A program made the position numbers and the translations under genes. A DNA stretch of 6,425 bases from Gammaproteobacteria bacterium (GTDB lineage: Bacteria; Pseudomonadota; Gammaproteobacteria; SAR86; TMED112): assembly GCA_002683115.1 (NCBI GenBank), contig NYSP01000020.1, forward strand, positions 12,816 to 19,240. Direction: 5' to 3'. Each line of letters begins with the position of its first letter. Positions within the stretch are counted from its first letter, which is position 1. Below the pieces are notes generated by a model that saw nothing but the letters and a program-made list of their open reading frames with translations, made no database searches and was not told the DNA's origin. Below, piece by piece: positions 5,761-6,425 of the stretch.

Positions 5761-6425
5761 CTTCTTCTACTCTTTTTTGAGCCCGAAATATTAGCATTTT
5801 TTAGGATAGATGCATATTGTTGGCTCATAACATATGATTGTATTTGTCTTTGCAAATCTAGCATCACTACAACAACAATTAGTACTGATGTCCCTCCAAG
5901 ATAAAAAGATATCCCAAAGCTATTGATCAAGATCAATGGCAATATACATACAAGAGACAAGTAAAATGCTCCAAAAACTGTTAGTCGGGATAAAATTGTA
6001 TCTATAAATGTTGCAGTTTGATCACCTGGTCTTATTCCTGGAACGTAGGCACCACTTCTCTTTAAATTTTCTGCCATATCATTAGAGCTAAATGTAAGTG
6101 CGAGCCAAATGTAGCAAAAAGAAACAATTAATATCACAAATAAAAGAATGTAAAGAGGTTGACCTGGGTTGAGATAAAGCGCAAATTCTTGCAATCCACC
6201 AAGTCCCTCAATATTTCCAAACCAAGAGGATAGAGTTGCAGGGAACAGCAAAAAAGTACTTGCAAATATTGCTGGTATAACTCCTGACATATTAAGTTTT
6301 AATGGTAGAAAACTTGATGGTGCTTGAATCATTCCTCTAACTTGATGTCTTTGTGCGTAATTAACTGTTATTTTCCTTTGAGCGTTTTCAACAAAAACAA
6401 CTAGAGCTACAACAATTAAAGTTAA
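5757..6425 (-). CDS. secY: Protein translocase subunit SecY, C-terminal half
   Basis: This is the channel-forming subunit of the SecYEG translocon in the inner membrane. The frame is open to the right edge, so the N-terminal half lies outside; 222 codons are present, starting [24 protein letters not shown] in the window. This matches the end of transmembrane helix 6 and the following loop of E. coli SecY. Helix 7 is [25 protein letters not shown] (fragment residues 45-69) and helix 8 is about 88-111. The cytoplasmic C5 loop has [18 protein letters not shown], with Arg132 of the fragment equivalent to the SecA-contacting Arg357 of E. coli. Helices 9 and 10 are about 148-167 and 172-190. The tail ends SKKSRRR, more basic than in E. 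coli. The Met at 6332 is internal, not the start. The stop TGA overlaps the rpmJ ATG by four bases. Confidence 0.97.
   Translation of the reverse strand, partial: LTLIVVALVVFVENAQRKITVNYAQRHQVRGMIQAPSSFLPLKLNMSGVIPAIFASTFLLFPATLSSWFGNIEGLGGLQEFALYLNPGQPLYILLFVILIVSFCYIWLALTFSSNDMAENLKRSGAYVPGIRPGDQTATFIDTILSRLTVFGAFYLSLVCILPLILINSFGISFYLGGTSVLIVVVVMLDLQRQIQSYVMSQQYASILKNANISGSKKSRRR

Noticed and set aside
3173..5794. Several plus-strand open frames of 60-87 codons opposite the ribosomal genes
   Set aside because: They are antisense to highly conserved genes, are rich in Leu, Ser and Phe as expected from reversed basic AT-rich coding sequence, and have no convincing start signals.
5757..6332. 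SecY as a short 191-residue gene starting at the Met at 6332
   Set aside because: The frame stays open to the right edge and the upstream 31 codons match the SecY helix 6 end and loop, so this is a fragment cut by the window, not a truncated gene.
1..6425. Search for tRNA or rRNA genes, CRISPR arrays, insertion sequences, toxin-antitoxin or phage genes
   Set aside because: All but 56 bases are accounted for by housekeeping genes, and no repeats or mobile-element motifs were seen.

Overview
This 6,425-base window is AT-rich (about one third G+C by eye) and almost entirely coding: only 56 bases lie outside genes. Gene order and protein sequence point to a gammaproteobacterium. ssb and uvrA are divergent, and secY, rpmJ, rpsM, rpsK, rpsD, rpoA and rplQ follow in the E. 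coli order, with proteins that align closely to the E. coli ones as I recall them. The base composition, 1- to 4-base gene overlaps and tiny spacers fit a streamlined genome, such as a SAR86-type marine lineage. That placement is inference; an AT-rich symbiont is not excluded.

Layout. Positions 1-95 (minus) hold the first codons of ssb. Positions 96-137 are a 42-base divergent control region. Positions 138-2933 (plus) hold a complete uvrA that starts at TTG. The rest of the window, read right to left on the minus strand, is the end of the spc operon (the C-terminal half of secY, then rpmJ) running without a gap into the alpha operon (rpsM, rpsK, rpsD, rpoA, rplQ). rplQ and uvrA converge and overlap by 17 bp.

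Function. The right-hand block supplies the protein translocation channel, five ribosomal proteins and the RNA polymerase alpha subunit from what looks like one continuous transcript. The left-hand block supplies nucleotide excision repair damage recognition and single-strand DNA binding.

I found no new biological system; the genes are ordinary housekeeping genes. The points worth a second look are in the regulatory layout. A three-armed inverted repeat at the uvrA/rplQ overlap can form one hairpin for each direction, and the one for the ribosomal operon is followed by T-tracts inside the uvrA coding sequence. There is no space between rpmJ and rpsM, where E. coli keeps its alpha promoter and S4-binding leader. 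The ssb-uvrA promoter region is very short, has no visible LexA box, and has overlapping -10 elements on the two strands.
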